Origin: Monomorium pharaonis
Taxonomy: Eukaryota > Arthropoda > Insecta > Hymenoptera > Formicidae
Reading direction: 5' to 3'
Length of the DNA stretch: 64,000 bases
NCBI RefSeq assembly: GCF_013373865.1
Contig: NC_050474.1
Span: 12,773,045 to 12,837,044, forward strand
Below, one piece after another: positions 1 to 9,312 of the stretch. Numbering within the stretch: the stretch's first letter is position 1; the number at the start of each line of letters is the position of its first letter. Both the position numbers and the translations under genes were made by a program. A model generated the notes under the pieces. It saw nothing but the letters and a program-made list of their open reading frames with translations. It made no database searches and was not told where the DNA came from.

Positions 1-285
1 AAGAAATTGGATACATGTCAAACATTTATTATATAAGCGTTTCAAGATAAAAAATATTTTTTGTTCAAATATAATATATTTATCAAATTTTATTAGATTA
101 GATTAGATATTATTATTTAATTAGTAAATATATATTCCACATTATATTATTGAATTTTATACTATAACAAGTTATAAAATTCAATTTCTTTTGCCTCATT
201 CCCCGCTGGACTTGCGATTTAATCTTATCCTGCCGGTATTACCTTACCGGTAAAGCATGCGCCTCCCGATAGGCAACCCGACTTA
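1..285. other. AT-rich flank, nothing recognised
   Basis: I see no gene, hairpin or repeat here. The right part (about 190-300) is less AT-rich and has short runs of CCGG-type palindrome around 235-252. The polymerase remnant found to the right does not visibly continue into it. Confidence 0.4.
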
Positions 286-301
286 ATGATGTGTAGGTCG
301 C

Positions 302-684
302 GGAAGCACCCTGTACAAGTTTGCGGTGTACAAGTTTGCGGTGTACAAGTTTGCGGTGTACAAGTTTGCGGTGTACAAGTTTGCGGTGTACAACTTTGCG
401 GTTTACAAGTTTGCGGTGTACAACTTTGCGGTGTACAACTTTGCGGTGTACAAGTTTGCGGCGTACAAGTTTGCGGTGTACTACTTTGGGGTGTACAAAT
501 TTTACGTGTCCAATTGCACAGTGTACATTTTTATCGTGTTCATGTTGTAATTTTTCCAGAATTCATTTTTCCCGTATACAAAATTACTGTGTCCAAAATT
601 CCTGTGTCGAAATAAACCATGTCCATTTGAAACGTGTACATTATTTTTTGTCCATTTACACTGTGTCCAAGTGAAGGGCACTCC
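302..684 (+). mobile_element. 15-bp-module element, array copy A
   Basis: About 13 near-perfect tandem copies of GTGTACAAGTTTGCG (roughly 310-500) grade into diverged units that keep GTGTNCA every 15 bp up to about 675. The right end, GTGTCCAAGTGAAGGGCACTCC-like, resembles the right end of the copy at 61819-62780, and the left end at 302 (GGAAGCACCC) resembles its GGGAGC terminus. Unlike the other copies the units run in one direction only. No 8-bp target duplication is visible at these limits, so the left boundary is uncertain. Because 15 is a multiple of three, several frames stay open across it; these are not genes. Confidence 0.7.
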
Positions 685-689
685 TCGTA

Positions 690-958
690 ATTGCTCTCGG
701 AAACGGTATCGCCCGTCAATGAACTGAAAAATGATTTGAACGACGGTGTTTTCTTCAACTTTTCGACACAGTCAACATATTCGTATGGAAATACACCTTT
801 TCGTGTGAGTAAATCAAATTCTTCGTCGGATAAGTGTGAAAATTCAGAACAATTTTTAGTTTTTCTTTACCTAGAAATAATGCTAATTTTTCGAGATTGG
901 CATTTAAAAATTTATATGAATCCATAAACCATAGCTTTGTGTGATTTTGCATGTCTAA
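690..958 (-). pseudogene. Polinton-like DNA polymerase B remnant, segment 4
   Basis: Read on the minus strand, this contains DSYKFLNANLEKLALFL, then in another frame GVFPYEYVDCVEKL, then FFSSLTGDTVSESNY. These occur in this order in the large protein-primed family-B polymerase ORF common in insect Polinton/Maverick-type elements, downstream of the exonuclease motifs. At least two frameshifts separate them. It is the most C-terminal surviving piece: the catalytic palm is not seen in the window. The left end abuts array copy A at 684 and the right end abuts the palindromic element at 967, so both sides were cut by insertions. Confidence 0.7.
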
Positions 959-966
959 TTTATCGA

Positions 967-1942
967 GGGAGCGGTACACTTGCGCACGGTTCAAGTGACC
1001 ACGGTGCATTTGCACACTGTGCATTTGGACACAAAAGAAATTTTTTTTTAAATTTACACCAGTTACCTGTACACGTAAAATTTGGCCACCAAATATTTGC
1101 ACACGAAAAAATGCTCACTGTTCACTTGGACATGTAAAAGTTGCACACCATTCATTTGCACACCGCTCACTTGCACACTATTCACTTGCACACCGTTCAC
1201 TTGCCCACTACTCATTTGCACACCAAAAAATGCGCATCGATCATTTGCACACGGAAAGATACACATCGATCATTTGCACACGGAAAGATGCGCAACGATT
1301 ATTTGCACTCGGAAAGATGCGCACTAATCATTTGCACACGAAAAGATGCACACTGATCATTTGCACACGGAAAGATGCACACCGTTTATTTGGACACGGT
1401 GCTTTTGAACACCGTTTATTTGCACATCGCTCAGTTGCACACCGTTCAATCAAACGCATATTAAATATTCATACATTATGGCGTTAGCAATGTGCACCCT
1501 CTCCCCCCGCGCGCGCACGCACGCGCGCGCGTGCGTGCATGCGTGTGTGTGTGTGTGTGTGTGTAAAGCATTTACTGCACCACATTTGCGACTTAAATGG
1601 TATGCAATTGAACGGTGTGCAACTGAGCGGTGTGCAAATAAACGGTGTCCAAATGATCGGTGTGCATCTTTTCGTGTGCAAATCATCAGTGTGCATCTTT
1701 CCGTGTGCAAATGATCGGTGTGCATCTTTCCATGTGCAAATGATCGGTGCGCATTTCTTGGTGTACAAATGAATGGTGGGCAAGTGAACGGTGTGTAAGT
1801 GAATGGTGTACAAGTGAGCAATATGCAAATGAATGGTGTGCAACTTTTACGTGTCCAAGTGAACGGTGGACATTTTTTCGTGTGCAAATATCCGGTGGTC
1901 AAATTTTACGTGTGCATATAACTGGTGTACATTTTTAATACT
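967..1942. mobile_element. 15-bp-module palindromic element, copy B
   Basis: The left arm (967-1480) is made of units such as CACTTGCACACCGTT, the right arm (1600-1942) of their reverse complements, around a centre with an alternating purine-pyrimidine tract. The left terminus GGGAGCGGTACACTTG is almost identical to that of the copy at 61819. The right arm stops at about 1942, where the related copy continues for about 140 bp, so this copy is right-truncated and no target duplication can be read. It separates two pieces of the polymerase remnant. Internal sequence at 1565-1600 (GCACCACATTTGCGAC) is the reverse complement of the centre of copy D near 9468-9510, linking the subfamilies. Confidence 0.8.
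1508..1564. repeat. alternating purine-pyrimidine tract at palindrome centre
   Basis: About 55 bp of CGCGCGCACGCACG followed by (GT)n. Such tracts are known to favour left-handed Z-DNA under torsion. It lies at the turn of the palindrome formed by copy B. Confidence 0.8.
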
Positions 1943-1944
1943 CT

Positions 1945-2374
1945 GTATGGCCTTGGAATAGATGACTCAGTGTAAGTTAAAAAAAATTTTTAACTCAATC
2001 AAATTAGAATTTGAAACTTTAAATGCGTTTTTCTCGAAACAGTATTTTTCAAATCGGTGAGCAAGATTGCTGAAAAAGGCTCAACGTATAGCTCTGAAAT
2101 TTTAAAGACTTCTTTTGCATATAATTAGGAGGTCCTTAATTGAAGGATATTTTATTTTCTTATATACTTTTTTTATTGTCAAAATAAACGCTTTTTTTTA
2201 GGTAAAAATTGAGTTTTTACAAAATGTCCGCCATTTTGTTTCCAATTAATTTTTTCAAAAATCCTTCGATCGGGGACTCGCCAAACTAATATATTTTCTA
2301 AATCTATCCGTATTTTTGTTCACAGATAATCCAGTCCCGAGAAATCTTGCTCACCGCAAGCCACCTTTCTTAAA
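1945..2374. mobile_element. Kolobok-like element remnant
   Basis: Contains GAAACTTTAAATGCGTTTTTC, a block also present (both orientations) in the elements at 19123-20340, 53782-54683 and 62966-64000. The right end reads CACCGCAAGCCACCTTTC followed by TTAA, fitting the TTAA targets of those copies. The left end is lost at the junction with the 15-bp-module element. No coding sequence seen. Confidence 0.45.
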
Positions 2375-2489
2375 AGGCTGTCCACGTCATTGGCTGTTAT
2401 GCCCAAACAAATGAATATTTTTGCATAAAAATTTTTTTAGACATTCCTTAAAACTTACTTTATAATACATTAAAATTGTTTTAATTAAA

Positions 2490-2625
2490 AATATAAATAA
2501 GTCTCTGAAAAAAATTGCAAAAGCGTGCGTTTTTTTAGCCTGCTGACTGCCACTAACCACTTAATAATAAAATGTGAATCATATTCCGATAAATTATGGA
2601 AGACTATCGGTATGTACAACAAATG
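2490..2625 (-). pseudogene. Polinton-like DNA polymerase B remnant, segment 3
   Basis: The minus strand reads YIPIVFHNLSEYDSHFIIK, which matches the exonuclease II region (N-L-S-x-Y-D, followed by HFI) of Polinton-type protein-primed family-B polymerases. It begins exactly at the Penelope insertion: the 12 bp at 2626-2637 are repeated at 5328-5339, and removing one copy plus the insert puts this frame in phase with the segment ending at 5340. The lower end fades near 2490. Confidence 0.75.
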
Positions 2626-2654
2626 TTTATAATTTAACAAAAAAATAACAAAAA

Positions 2655-3560
2655 AATTTTGCCATGAAAATCCTAATATCATTTTCACACGGGCTGACAA
2701 AGGCAACGTAACTATCGCTATGAAAAAGGACACTTATATTAATAAAATTTCCATATTATTAGATGACCAAAACACATATATAAAAGAAAATAAGTCTCCT
2801 GTGTCTGCAATAAAAAAAAAACTCAACCCATTCCTAAAAAATTGGACACATAATAATTACATAACTAAGCGTGACTATTATAAATTGAGATCGAGTGACT
2901 CCCTTCTTCCAAAAGCTTACGGCCTCCCCAAAATCTACCAAGACAATTGTCTTTATAGGATCATTGTCTCCTTTGTAAATACAGCATTACATCCATTCGC
3001 ATCGTTCCTAGAAAAGATTATATCACAAAGTATACTAGTTGCAAAAAGTCGCGTAAACAATAGCTTTGAACTTTTTAACATGCTTTCAGGTAAATCAATA
3101 GATGAATCCGACATCCTTGTCTCATTAGATGTGGTATCCTTATTCACTAACATTCTGACTGATCTTGCTATCGATGGAATCTTAAAAAGTGGTGTTTCAT
3201 TGAAAGAAAGACCAACATTCCAAAAGAAAAATTTATTGCGGCAATAAAATTCATATTAACATCCACTTACTTCACCTTTAATGGTGATATTTATAAACAA
3301 TTATTTGGCACTTCGTTATGCAGGATCTTGAAGAAAACGTTCTTAAATCGTTATTATTTAAGCTATCAACATATTATAGATATGTTGACGATATTTTTTG
3401 ATCACCACGAAAGACAAGGTATTTAAGATTCTTGAAGACTTTAATAAATATCACAACCGACTGAAATTCACTATTGAATTCGAAGACAACTATACTGTCA
3501 GTTTCTTGGATTTAAAGCTGATTGTCCACAACAGAAAAATATTTCATTGACTGGTACCAC
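2655..3560 (+). pseudogene. Penelope reverse transcriptase (broken)
   Basis: From about 2660 the plus strand reads ENPNIIFTRADKGNVTIAM, then LPKAYGLPKIYQ near 2905, and DILVSLDVVSLFTNI near 3110-3155. These are the N-terminal and A motifs of Penelope RT, the A motif keeping its catalytic Asp. After the stop at 3245 the next frames give RYVDDIF at about 3380-3400 (catalytic YxDD) and TVSFLDLKL near 3495-3520, each after a frameshift. This gives at least three lesions. Product in life: an RT that copies the element at exposed 3' ends. Family assignment is strong, function is lost. Confidence 0.85.
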
Positions 3561-3695
3561 AAGAAAACGTTTTTCGGTAGAACCCTTTTCTTTTTTTCTA
3601 ACCACCCCTTATGTTATAAAATAGGAGTTATTTACAATCTTATTGATAAAGCTATCTTATTATCTCATTGAAGTTTTCACCAAAAAAATATTTTT

Positions 3696-4010
3696 TTGGT
3701 GAAACAATGCATTTGTATCCTATTGGACAATGGCTACCCCCTTGATATCATATTTAACGAAATCAATAAAAGAATTAACAAATTAATAAAAAACAAGTTA
3801 ATTAATAAAACTACAGACATTACAGTGAGTCAAACAGAAGAAAAAAACGATAAGGAAAATAAAAAGTCCTTAATATTGCCTTATATAAAAAATATTTCTG
3901 ATTCGATCTCCTCAAAATTAGACAAAAAAAATTTTACGATAGGTTATCGTTGTATAAATAAGTTAAATAGCATCGTTAAAGAAAGATATCAATCCAATTG
4001 CTTCAAATAA
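3696..4010 (+). pseudogene. Penelope linker region (broken)
   Basis: A 104-residue open stretch rich in Lys, Asn and Ile, starting after a frameshift (ICILLDNGYPLDIIFNEINK). It sits between RT and GIY-YIG exactly where Penelope-like proteins carry a poorly conserved basic linker. No catalytic motif is seen. Confidence 0.6.
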
Positions 4011-4329
4011 TAATGTTATCTATAAGATTGAATGTGAAAATTGTAACGCTTCATATGTAGGGCAGACCAAAAGAAAATTAATGATAAGGATTAAAGAACA
4101 CAAAAATAATATAAAATTATACTCTCCTAAACGTTCTGTTGTTTCTAACCACATTATACAAAATAATCACTCCTTTAATTGGGATAATATTAGTATCTTA
4201 GACAAAGAAAATAATCATCACAAAATTAGTTTCTGAAATGATACACAACGAAGAAACGATATTAATTTAATGAAAGATACGGAATTATTAGACAAAATTT
4301 ATTTCGGTGTTCTTGAATCCATAAAATAA
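4010..4329 (+). pseudogene. Penelope GIY-YIG endonuclease domain (broken)
   Basis: The plus strand reads VIYKIECENCNASYVGQTKR and then RIKEHKNN. The V-I-Y and Y-V-G pair with the following Arg is the GIY-YIG active-site signature, and the CENC pair fits the zinc-binding insertion of Penelope endonucleases. It ends near KIYFGVLESIK at about 4329, with stops at 4235 and 4268. In active relatives this domain nicks target DNA. The domain follows RT in the canonical Penelope order. Confidence 0.85.
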
Positions 4330-5107
4330 TGTGTTCTCGAATATTTAACATTACTTCTCAGGTTGGGCCTTGAATAGATACAATCCGTGACTTATGTCTC
4401 TTCATAATAATAAAAGACCATACACATGAGCATTACCATATCGATAAATATTGGCAGTCAGTTAGAAACCGTAGTGAAAAGAGATACAAAGAATCACATT
4501 ATCACTAATGCAAATCTCGACTATCTTCTCGAAGTTTTTTTCTCCAACTATGACTTCTGATTTATTTTTATGGTTATAATCATTTATTTGAGTGATTTGA
4601 CATACGTTTTTTAAAAAAGTGAGTTTTCTTGTTTGTTTTTTAACTCTAATCTTACTAATTATTACATATACAACAAGCACGAAGATTGTATCTATTCATT
4701 TCTTTACCATCAATATAGGACTAATTGCCACATGAAATTTTTTATTTACCAATTAAAAATTGGAAGTACGATGGCACACATTCCTGCTTAAAAACATCGA
4801 CTTGAATGCTGTTCTGTTCCTTTCAAGACAACATGCAATGGGTCCTACCTCGACAACTTTGACTTAACAACGATGAATCTTTGCGCTGCGTTTTACATTT
4901 AACTTAATTATGTTTTACTCCATAACTGTTTTAACATATTGACTTTATCTGATGCTTATAATTCTTCTAATGACCCCTCAAAAAATTGTTCTACAATGTT
5001 ACTAAACTTCGACTAAACTTTTATGTAATCACTTCGTAACGAATGCTCTATCTAAATCACGACGGTTTCAATTGTACCATGCGTTAATTGGTATTATAAT
5101 TCCTATT
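4330..5107 (+). other. Penelope 3' non-coding region
   Basis: No ORF. About 200 bp of it (4405-4606) recurs, inverted, at 6125-6327 inside another element. Imperfect direct repeats with GAAATAAATTT lie just downstream at 5154-5200. Confidence 0.6.
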
Positions 5108-5150
5108 TTTACGCTGATGAAGGACAAGTGAGTCCGAAACGGTCCGTATT
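5108..5150 (+). ncRNA. hammerhead ribozyme candidate in Penelope 3' repeat
   Basis: CTGATGA at 5114-5120, then stem II GGAC/GTCC (5122-5125 with 5132-5135, loop AAGTGA), then GAAAC at 5136-5140, a 3-bp stem III ACG/CGT with loop GTC, and a TA cleavage position after 5147. This is the ordered hammerhead core, and Penelope-like elements are known to carry hammerheads in their terminal repeats. Two caveats: one extra A (5121) lies between the core and stem II, and stem I pairs poorly. It may be inactive. Confidence 0.65.
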
Positions 5151-5339
5151 ATATGAAATAAATTTATTCTTAACTCATTATACGAAATAAATTTGTTTTC
5201 AATGTTTAACTTATAACATGAGGTAGTTAAATTGTTATAAATTATCTAACAACAATAATCTGCTCGTCATTGATTTAATTTTTAATGATAATTTGCGAAA
5301 GCATATCACAAGCTTAAATATTTGTGATTTATAATTTAA

Positions 5340-5998
5340 GTTACAATTCGAATGCGTGGAACCGCGGTAACGATTTATTAGATGACAATGATACCCGTAC
5401 TCGCGTATCATCCGGCGCGAACGGCTTATCGCAAATATGATAATGCGTCGCGATACGGTGTGTATTGTTCTTTTGATAATATTTCCATGGGGACATTGGT
5501 GCATAAACAAGTCTTAACACTATGCGCTAGTTCTTCGAGTTGCTTGGTGAATCATGACACACAATCGGGATCGCGACGAAATCGGTACGCGGATAATGCG
5601 TCGTCGTACGAGCATTGTAATATCCGATGCTGAATACCTAATGATGCTACGTGTACGTTGTCGGCTCCGTATCAGATTGCGTCTTACGTAACACGCACTC
5701 CAGGTCAGCGTAGACGACAAAGGGCGCTCGTACCCTATGGTTAATATTCCGGACGTTCAGCCATTGTCCTTTTTAATCGGCAATGTGATAGCGTAGTCGT
5801 TTATATTCCGACAGTCCATAGCGTGCGATTGCAGCCACTCACAAGATAAAAAATAGTGCAAGCATCTGTAAAGATGAAAAAAATTTTTAATTTTTGGAGA
5901 AACACGAGAGTATTAATTTTTATATAATATACATACCGATTGCAAATGTACTTTTTTTCTTTATGTTTGCTCAGATGCGAGCCCACCAGGCCGGATAG
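5340..5998 (-). pseudogene. Polinton-like DNA polymerase B remnant, segment 2
   Basis: In minus-strand order: HLSKHKEKKYICNR (about 5975-5925), PFVVYADLEC (about 5705-5675, with the exonuclease I D-x-E), HYHICDKPFAPDDTRVR, and RYRGSTHSNCNLNYK ending at 5328. The C-x2-C plus H/N-rich part resembles the endonuclease VII-like zinc region seen in this polymerase family. Frames change several times and stops are present. The upper end meets the 15-bp-module element at 5999-6006, the lower end meets the Penelope element. Both junctions restore phase when the inserts are removed. Confidence 0.75.
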
Positions 5999-6006
5999 AT
6001 TTTTTA

Positions 6007-6460
6007 GGGAGCGTCCCAGATGCGCACAGTAATAAACGGACACAGCAGGCTGAGTGAAAAGGACACACACACGGGGGGTGCAAGGGGAGCCTTAGGCCTC
6101 CCTACCGCACCCACCCCGTCGGTATGTCAAATCACTCAAATAAATGATTATAATCATAAAAATAAATCAGAAGTCATAATTGGAGAAAAAACTGTTCGAG
6201 AAGATAGTCGAGATTTGCATTAATGATAATGTGATTCTTTGTATCTCTTTTCACTATGGTTTCTAACTGACTGCCGATATTTATCGATATGTAATGCTCA
6301 TGTGTATGGTCTTTTATTATTATGTAGGGGTGCCCTAGAAAGTCGTAAACCCATGTGATAAGTCCGTTTATTACTGTGTCTGTTTTGCACTGTGTCCGTT
6401 TCGCACTGTGTCCATTTCGTACTGTGTCCGTTTATTATTGTGCGTATCTGGGATTCTCTC
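6007..6460. mobile_element. 15-bp-module palindromic element, copy C
   Basis: Termini GGGAGCGTCCCAGATGCGCA and CGTATCTGGGATTCTCTC are inverted repeats, and ATTTTTTA flanks both sides (5999-6006, 6461-6468). Arms contain units such as TAATAAACGGACACAG and CACTGTGTCCGTTT. The element interrupts the polymerase remnant between codons, and deletion with one 8-bp copy restores its frame. The centre carries a 200-bp foreign segment (6125-6327). Confidence 0.85.
6125..6327 (-). repeat. inverted copy of a Penelope 3' segment inside copy C
   Basis: Nearly identical to the reverse complement of 4405-4606. Comparison with copy D (9340-9716), which reads from CCCCGTCGGT straight into AGAGGTGCCC, shows this segment is an insertion. 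Either it is a 5'- and 3'-limited Penelope piece or a short repeat present in both places. TATGT flanks it on both sides, a possible 5-bp target duplication. Confidence 0.65.
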
Positions 6461-6468
6461 ATTTTTTA

Positions 6469-7110
6469 TCCAGACAAAGTGACCCATACTGTTTTCGCGC
6501 GGATCTTACACGTATAATAAATTGACATGCTTTTCCTTTTTGTCTTTGGAGAGCCGCAGCGGAAAATTTTATCCTCCTTTCCGATCTCGTAGACGTTGAC
6601 CGACACATCATTTAGTTCTCAAATTTTCCAATGATCTTTAGTGTAACTTGATGTCCTCGAACTTTGTGACTGTTGTATAATAAACGTACGACGAATCCAG
6701 CCCCGTGTTTCTTTCCGCAGGATACAGAGCGGCCACCACCAACCGCGCGAAGTACGGTTCTTCGATTTTACGTTCACTACCGCTCTTTTCACCATTATTT
6801 CTCTCAGTTTTGTTACGTGACACTCCGCGTGCGGAGGATTTTACTTGGTTATATTTAAAGTCAAATTTAAGATTCATGACAGCACCCACCCGTTATCGCG
6901 TTCCTGAAATTTTTCGAGCGATGCCAACGTGGGCTTGATGACGGGCCACTCATACCACTCGTCTAAGTCTGACGTTCGAAAGAGCTCACAATTTTTAGTG
7001 TTTATACTTTTATTGGCGCATTTATCACCCGTCACAAACACATCGTTGAATGCGGTGTTCACTTTCACACTGTTGTGTTTTTCTCTAGCGTTCCGCTCAC
7101 GCTCGAGCAC
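6469..7110 (-). pseudogene. Polinton-like DNA polymerase B remnant, segment 1 (N-terminal)
   Basis: Minus-strand motifs in order: VNTAFNDVFVTGDKCANKS and LDEWYEWPVIKPTLASLEKF, EKFQERDNGW, VVAALYPAERN, KHVNLLYV, GHFVWIKN. They match, in order, the N-terminal half of a polymerase-type ORF repeated many times in ant genomes. Frameshifts occur near 6880 and 6630 and a stop follows NLLYV. No intact start was found. Weak open minus-strand sequence continues above 7110. Confidence 0.7.
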
Positions 7111-7798
7111 AACACCATTGGCGTCTTTGAAAAACTGTCACGACTCGATATAGTCTGCGTTAATTATTGAATCAGTTAAAACATGATTCTCTAACGCGGT
7201 ATCTATATCTCGTCACACGAGTCTTTCCTCATTATCACTCGCGTAATTACCGCCAACGCACACGAAACATCTTTGTAATCATGTCTTTTCACCCTCGATT
7301 TATGTCCGACGGCGAGCTGAAGACGCTTGACGTAACTATGTTCTTCGAGTTACTGTCTAAACTTATCACACCGCTGCAACCACACAAAACACTCAGCCAA
7401 GATAATGATTCTGCCGGCTTGCTCCGAGAACTCATGTTCAACTTGTTCAAAATGTTCCATGTTTTTTTTATAATGTCTTTTTAGCACATTTTAGGAATCA
7501 CAATTTTTTACAAAACACTTGCACGCGACGTAGTACGTTAATTTATAATACTGCTCCGCTCTCTGGAATGCGGTAATATCATCACTAAAAGTATGATTAG
7601 GATTCTCGTTAAAAACCAATATTTCGGCGTACAAATTCCGTTAACGCTTATAGGAATGGTTTCGAGAAAGCTCACCATATCCTCGTATTCACGAATAAAT
7701 ATATCTATCCATCCATTGGTCGTTAGACGAATATTCTCATCGGAAAATGCTCGATCTGGTGACCTCGCGAAAAAATTTTTTCTGCAAATGCATCATGC
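7111..7798 (-). other. possible 5' extension of the polymerase remnant
   Basis: No clear gene. On the minus strand, 7600-7790 holds an open frame (SDENIRLTTNGWIDIFIREY) and 7430-7470 another, which could be upstream parts of the same decayed ORF. I recognise no motif. Short plus-strand frames here have no support. Confidence 0.25.
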
Positions 7799-7951
7799 AA
7801 GATCTACAATGTCAGCAGGAATAATGGAGTAAAAAGTAAGAGTAACAATTGACCAATTAAAAACCGGGAGTAAACGAAATGGGCAAATCTCATTTCATAT
7901 TTCCTACTTCTTACTCCTACTCCATTATTCCTGCTGCCATTGTAGACCCCG
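7799..7951. mobile_element. MITE with TCTACAATG termini
   Basis: Inverted repeats of about 30 bp: TCTACAATGTCAGCAGGAAT at the left and ATTCCTGCTGCCATTGTAGA at the right, around a 70-bp centre that also pairs. The termini match those of the element at 17928-18156 (GGTCTACAATA), so the two are one family. Confidence 0.7.
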
Positions 7952-8119
7952 CATTATTGTTACGTCTTACGAGAAGCGTGTGCCGCAGGCCTTAATCCGC
8001 GGCGAGTTTTACGGCGATAATGTTACAGTTCGAGGTTAATGATGTGTTGACATGCGCGAGGTTAGTGACGAGTTAGTTTTTAGTTTTATACATAATTTGC
8101 ATATTACGTTATTCGTGGA
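7952..8119. other. unassigned spacer
   Basis: Nothing recognised. Confidence 0.3.
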
Positions 8120-8365
8120 TTACATCGTAAAGAGAAATACAGCTGTGCCTAATTTAAAGATTAGTATAACACTATGCACTGTATAATCAGATAAATTACA
8201 CAAAATTTCCATTTTTTATATGGAATAAGTATTCTGAGATAAGAGTAATTAGTGTTAGTAATAGTACTTATTGTTTTGTTTTATTTTTATTATAGGAACG
8301 AAAGGAAGAAACATTTTATTTCAACAAAAGTAGAAGAGTAAAAAAAACAGTGAACGAGTAAAGAA
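8120..8365 (+). repeat. dispersed repeat, copy 1
   Basis: Homologous to 54820-55215: both share CAGCTGTGCC/CGGCTGTGTCC, TTAGTATAACACTAT, ACAATCAGATAA and a 3' GAAGAAACATTTTATTT block. This copy lacks the 151-bp MITE found in the other and so serves as its empty site. No ORF. Confidence 0.65.
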
Positions 8366-8397
8366 AGAAAAATTATAATTAACATCAAAGCTCGGAA

Positions 8398-8912
8398 TTT
8401 ACAGTATGCCAGTGTATGTTGATAATGTTGTAAGCCGATTACAACCGTACATATATCACAATTTGGAAACGCATCTTTCGAAAGACGTTACAAGAAGCAC
8501 CTCTTTCGAAAGACGCACAAGAATCTGTCGCGCTCACGGAAGTCCCCAGTAACTGCCGTGAGATTACAACATCGCGCTCGGAAGCAGTTCCGTATCGCCC
8601 TAGAAATAGGCCCTACGCTGCACAATTAAACTGCAAGGCTACCGCGTTCTGATGTCAAAACGCTTAGCCTCGCGGAAGCTACCGACGCCCGGTCACTGGC
8701 CCCCGAAATTGCGCCAGAAACCATCATATATAAGCGCGACTACGCCGTGACCAAGCGGAGAGTAACATAACAACGTCCGAGCTACGTCGCGTACTACAAA
8801 CCTTACCGCGAGTGATACTTGACACCAACACAGCTGACTGTAAGCGCCAGAGAAAGAAATAAAGACAACAAAAAAGCAAGTAAGGAGTGTTTTCTTTTCT
8901 CGTACATCAAAC
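8398..8912 (+). mobile_element. possible solo LTR
   Basis: A promoter-like TATATAAGCG (8728) is followed about 130 bp later by AATAAAG (8857), the usual spacing inside an LTR, and the block is less AT-rich than its flanks. I could not define TG...CA ends with a target duplication, so this is a suggestion only. Two copies of CTTTCGAAAGACG lie at about 8473 and 8501. Confidence 0.3.
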
Positions 8913-8919
8913 CCTTCAG

Positions 8920-8955
8920 GTCCTGCCCTAGAGGTCCTAACCTCTAGGGCAGGAC
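8920..8955. repeat. perfect 16-bp hairpin
   Basis: GTCCTGCCCTAGAGGT at 8920-8935 is exactly inverted at 8940-8955 with a 4-nt loop CCTA. No T-run follows, and a bacterial-type terminator is not expected in this genome. Confidence 0.85.
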
Positions 8956-9109
8956 GAATCCCAACTACTTACGGGAAAGAATTCTCAAAACGAGCAAACG
9001 CTCGGAACAATAAGAAGTTCACAGAGGTTCATTCTCTTTTAAATTCAGTGAACTATCACATAGAAAATCGGCAGTTCGTATCAAAGGGATTATTATAAGT
9101 GTAGTTCTT

Positions 9110-9135
9110 CAAGTTCTTCAAGTTCTTCAAGTATG
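9110..9135. repeat. 9-bp microsatellite AAGTTCTTC
   Basis: About three tandem units of AAGTTCTTC. Confidence 0.8.
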
Positions 9136-9312
9136 CCATTATTATATGGCAAGCCAGGTTAGAAAATAGTCACAAGTGTTATATTTCTATTTCAAAAAAT
9201 ATCGTATTGTAATTGCGGCTTTTAAAGGTATCGTACAACCATCTTTTTTAGATTTTGAAATAAATACAATACGTGAAATCTTATCTAAAACTATTACAAC
9301 GAAGTATACAGA

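Larger units (their letters stand above)
2638..5327 (+). mobile_element. Penelope-like element, 5'-truncated
   Basis: Plus-strand element with reverse transcriptase, a long linker, a GIY-YIG endonuclease and a 1-kb 3' region containing a hammerhead-like motif. It is flanked by TTTATAATTTAA at 2626-2637 and 5328-5339, a 12-bp target duplication confirmed by the interrupted polymerase frame. The coding part starts in the middle of the N-terminal RT region, and no upstream copy of the 3' repeat is present, so the copy is truncated at its 5' end. All ORFs are broken. Confidence 0.85.

Noticed and set aside
310..500. CRISPR-like look of the regular 15-bp array
   Set aside because: Units are directly adjacent, there are no unique spacers of constant length, and the host is an animal genome.
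8920..8955. Rho-independent terminator
   Set aside because: Eukaryotic context and no T-run after the hairpin.
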